Source of the DNA: Alphaproteobacteria bacterium
Lineage (GTDB): Bacteria > Pseudomonadota > Alphaproteobacteria > Sphingomonadales > Emcibacteraceae
Direction of reading: 5' to 3'
NCBI GenBank assembly: GCA_002749135.1
Contig: NVVY01000033.1
Span: forward strand, 17,449-25,259
DNA: 7,811 nt
Made by a program: the position numbers and the translations under genes
Notes under the pieces: model-generated
The model's input: the letters and a program-made list of their open reading frames with translations, nothing else
Told to the model about the DNA's origin: nothing
Database searches by the model: none
Shown: positions 7,498-7,811 of the stretch, one piece after another
How positions within the stretch are numbered: position 1 is the first letter of the stretch
How the letters are laid out: every line of letters begins with the position of its first letter

Positions 7498-7686
7498 TTA
7501 TCCTAATATCAGTTTAATAAGGTAAGACAGGAGCTGATCCACGCCCAGAAAGAAAACCGCCATCACCGCCGCCATGATGAAAACCATTATGGTCGTAACC
7601 ATGGTTTCCTTACGCGTCGGCCAAACGACCTTTGATGTTTCCTGCCGGACCTGCCGGACAAATTCTGCTGGGCTTGTTTTAGCCAT
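7498..7686 (-). CDS. secE: Preprotein translocase subunit SecE
   Basis: Essential small subunit that clamps SecY in the inner-membrane SecYEG export channel. It has 62 residues, the short form common outside the gamma group; E. coli SecE is 127 residues with three spans. A charged amphipathic helix (about 6-20, AEFVRQVRQETSKVV) is followed by the conserved VVWPTRKETM at 20-29 and one hydrophobic membrane span at about 30-49. The start is the only reasonable ATG. Its ribosome-binding site is weak (GGA at 7696-7698, 9-nt spacing). It lies 38 nt downstream of tRNA-Trp, probably on the same transcript. Confidence 0.97.
   Translation of the reverse strand: MAKTSPAEFVRQVRQETSKVVWPTRKETMVTTIMVFIMAAVMAVFFLGVDQLLSYLIKLILG
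7501..7504 (-). promoter_or_regulatory. nusG ribosome-binding site within secE
   Basis: AGGA on the minus strand lies inside the last two sense codons of secE, 9 nt before the nusG ATG at 7491. It favours this ATG over the upstream TTG. Confidence 0.65.
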
Positions 7687-7724
7687 TTTCCATAATCCGT
7701 TTTAATGCTCAAATATGCGCGACA

Positions 7725-7800
7725 TGGCAGGAGTGGAGAGACTCGAACTCACGACACCCGGTTTTGGAGACCGGTGCTCTACCAACTGAGCTACACTCCT
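7725..7800 (-). tRNA. trpT: tRNA-Trp (anticodon CCA)
   Basis: A full 76-nt cloverleaf with encoded 3' CCA. Acceptor arms AGGAGTG/CACTCCT pair perfectly with discriminator G. The D arm is GCTC/GAGC. The anticodon arm CCGGT/ACCGG has the loop CTCCAAA, giving anticodon CCA. The T arm is GTGAG-TTCGAGT-CTCTC, where position 50 faces 64 as U-U, a mismatch; E. coli tRNA-Trp has G-U there as I recall it. tRNA-Trp directly upstream of secE is a common arrangement in proteobacteria. There is no terminator between it and secE, so it is probably cut from a longer transcript. Confidence 0.96.
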
Positions 7801-7811
7801 TCACGTCACGG

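Noticed and set aside
1..7811. Mobile element, CRISPR array, toxin-antitoxin or other accessory system
   Set aside because: No transposase, terminal repeats, spaced direct repeats or unfamiliar genes are present; all coding sequence is core housekeeping.

Overview
The window is a ribosomal-protein and RNA-polymerase gene cluster read entirely from the minus strand. In transcription order (high to low coordinates) it holds tRNA-Trp(CCA), secE, nusG, rplK (L11), rplA (L1), rplJ (L10), rplL (L7/L12) and rpoB. rpoB runs off the left edge, apparently only a few codons short of its end. This is the classic bacterial secE-nusG-rplKAJL-rpoBC order.

Organism: the proteins look alphaproteobacterial. 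SecE is a short 62-residue single-span form. RpoB is about 1,366 residues or slightly more and starts [21 protein letters not shown]10 has 172 residues with a repeated APAG-LAR tail, and tRNA-Trp sits just upstream of secE. Base composition is moderate rather than GC-rich, which would fit a marine-type order better than the GC-rich groups. I cannot name a genus from the sequence alone.

Layout: 7725-7800 tRNA-Trp; 7498-7686 secE; 6955-7491 nusG; 6765-6954 spacer with a probable L1-binding leader; 6336-6764 rplK; 5636-6331 rplA; 5334-5635 long structured rplJ leader; 4815-5333 rplJ; 4402-4770 rplL; 4099-4401 hairpin-rich spacer; 1-4098 rpoB. I followed the rpoB frame through all 1,366 codons and found no stop or frameshift.

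How the parts work together: SecE is part of the protein-export channel. NusG couples RNA polymerase to Rho and to the ribosome. L11, L1, L10 and L7/L12 build the L1 stalk and the GTPase-associated stalk of the 50S subunit. RpoB is the beta subunit of RNA polymerase. The three long spacers are where control would be expected: L1 feedback before rplK, L10(L12) feedback before rplJ, and a possible attenuation or processing region before rpoB. Each holds hairpins visible by eye. No mobile element, CRISPR array, phage gene, defence system or other accessory cargo is visible, and I found no undescribed system. The items most worth checking are the three RNA leader/spacer regions.
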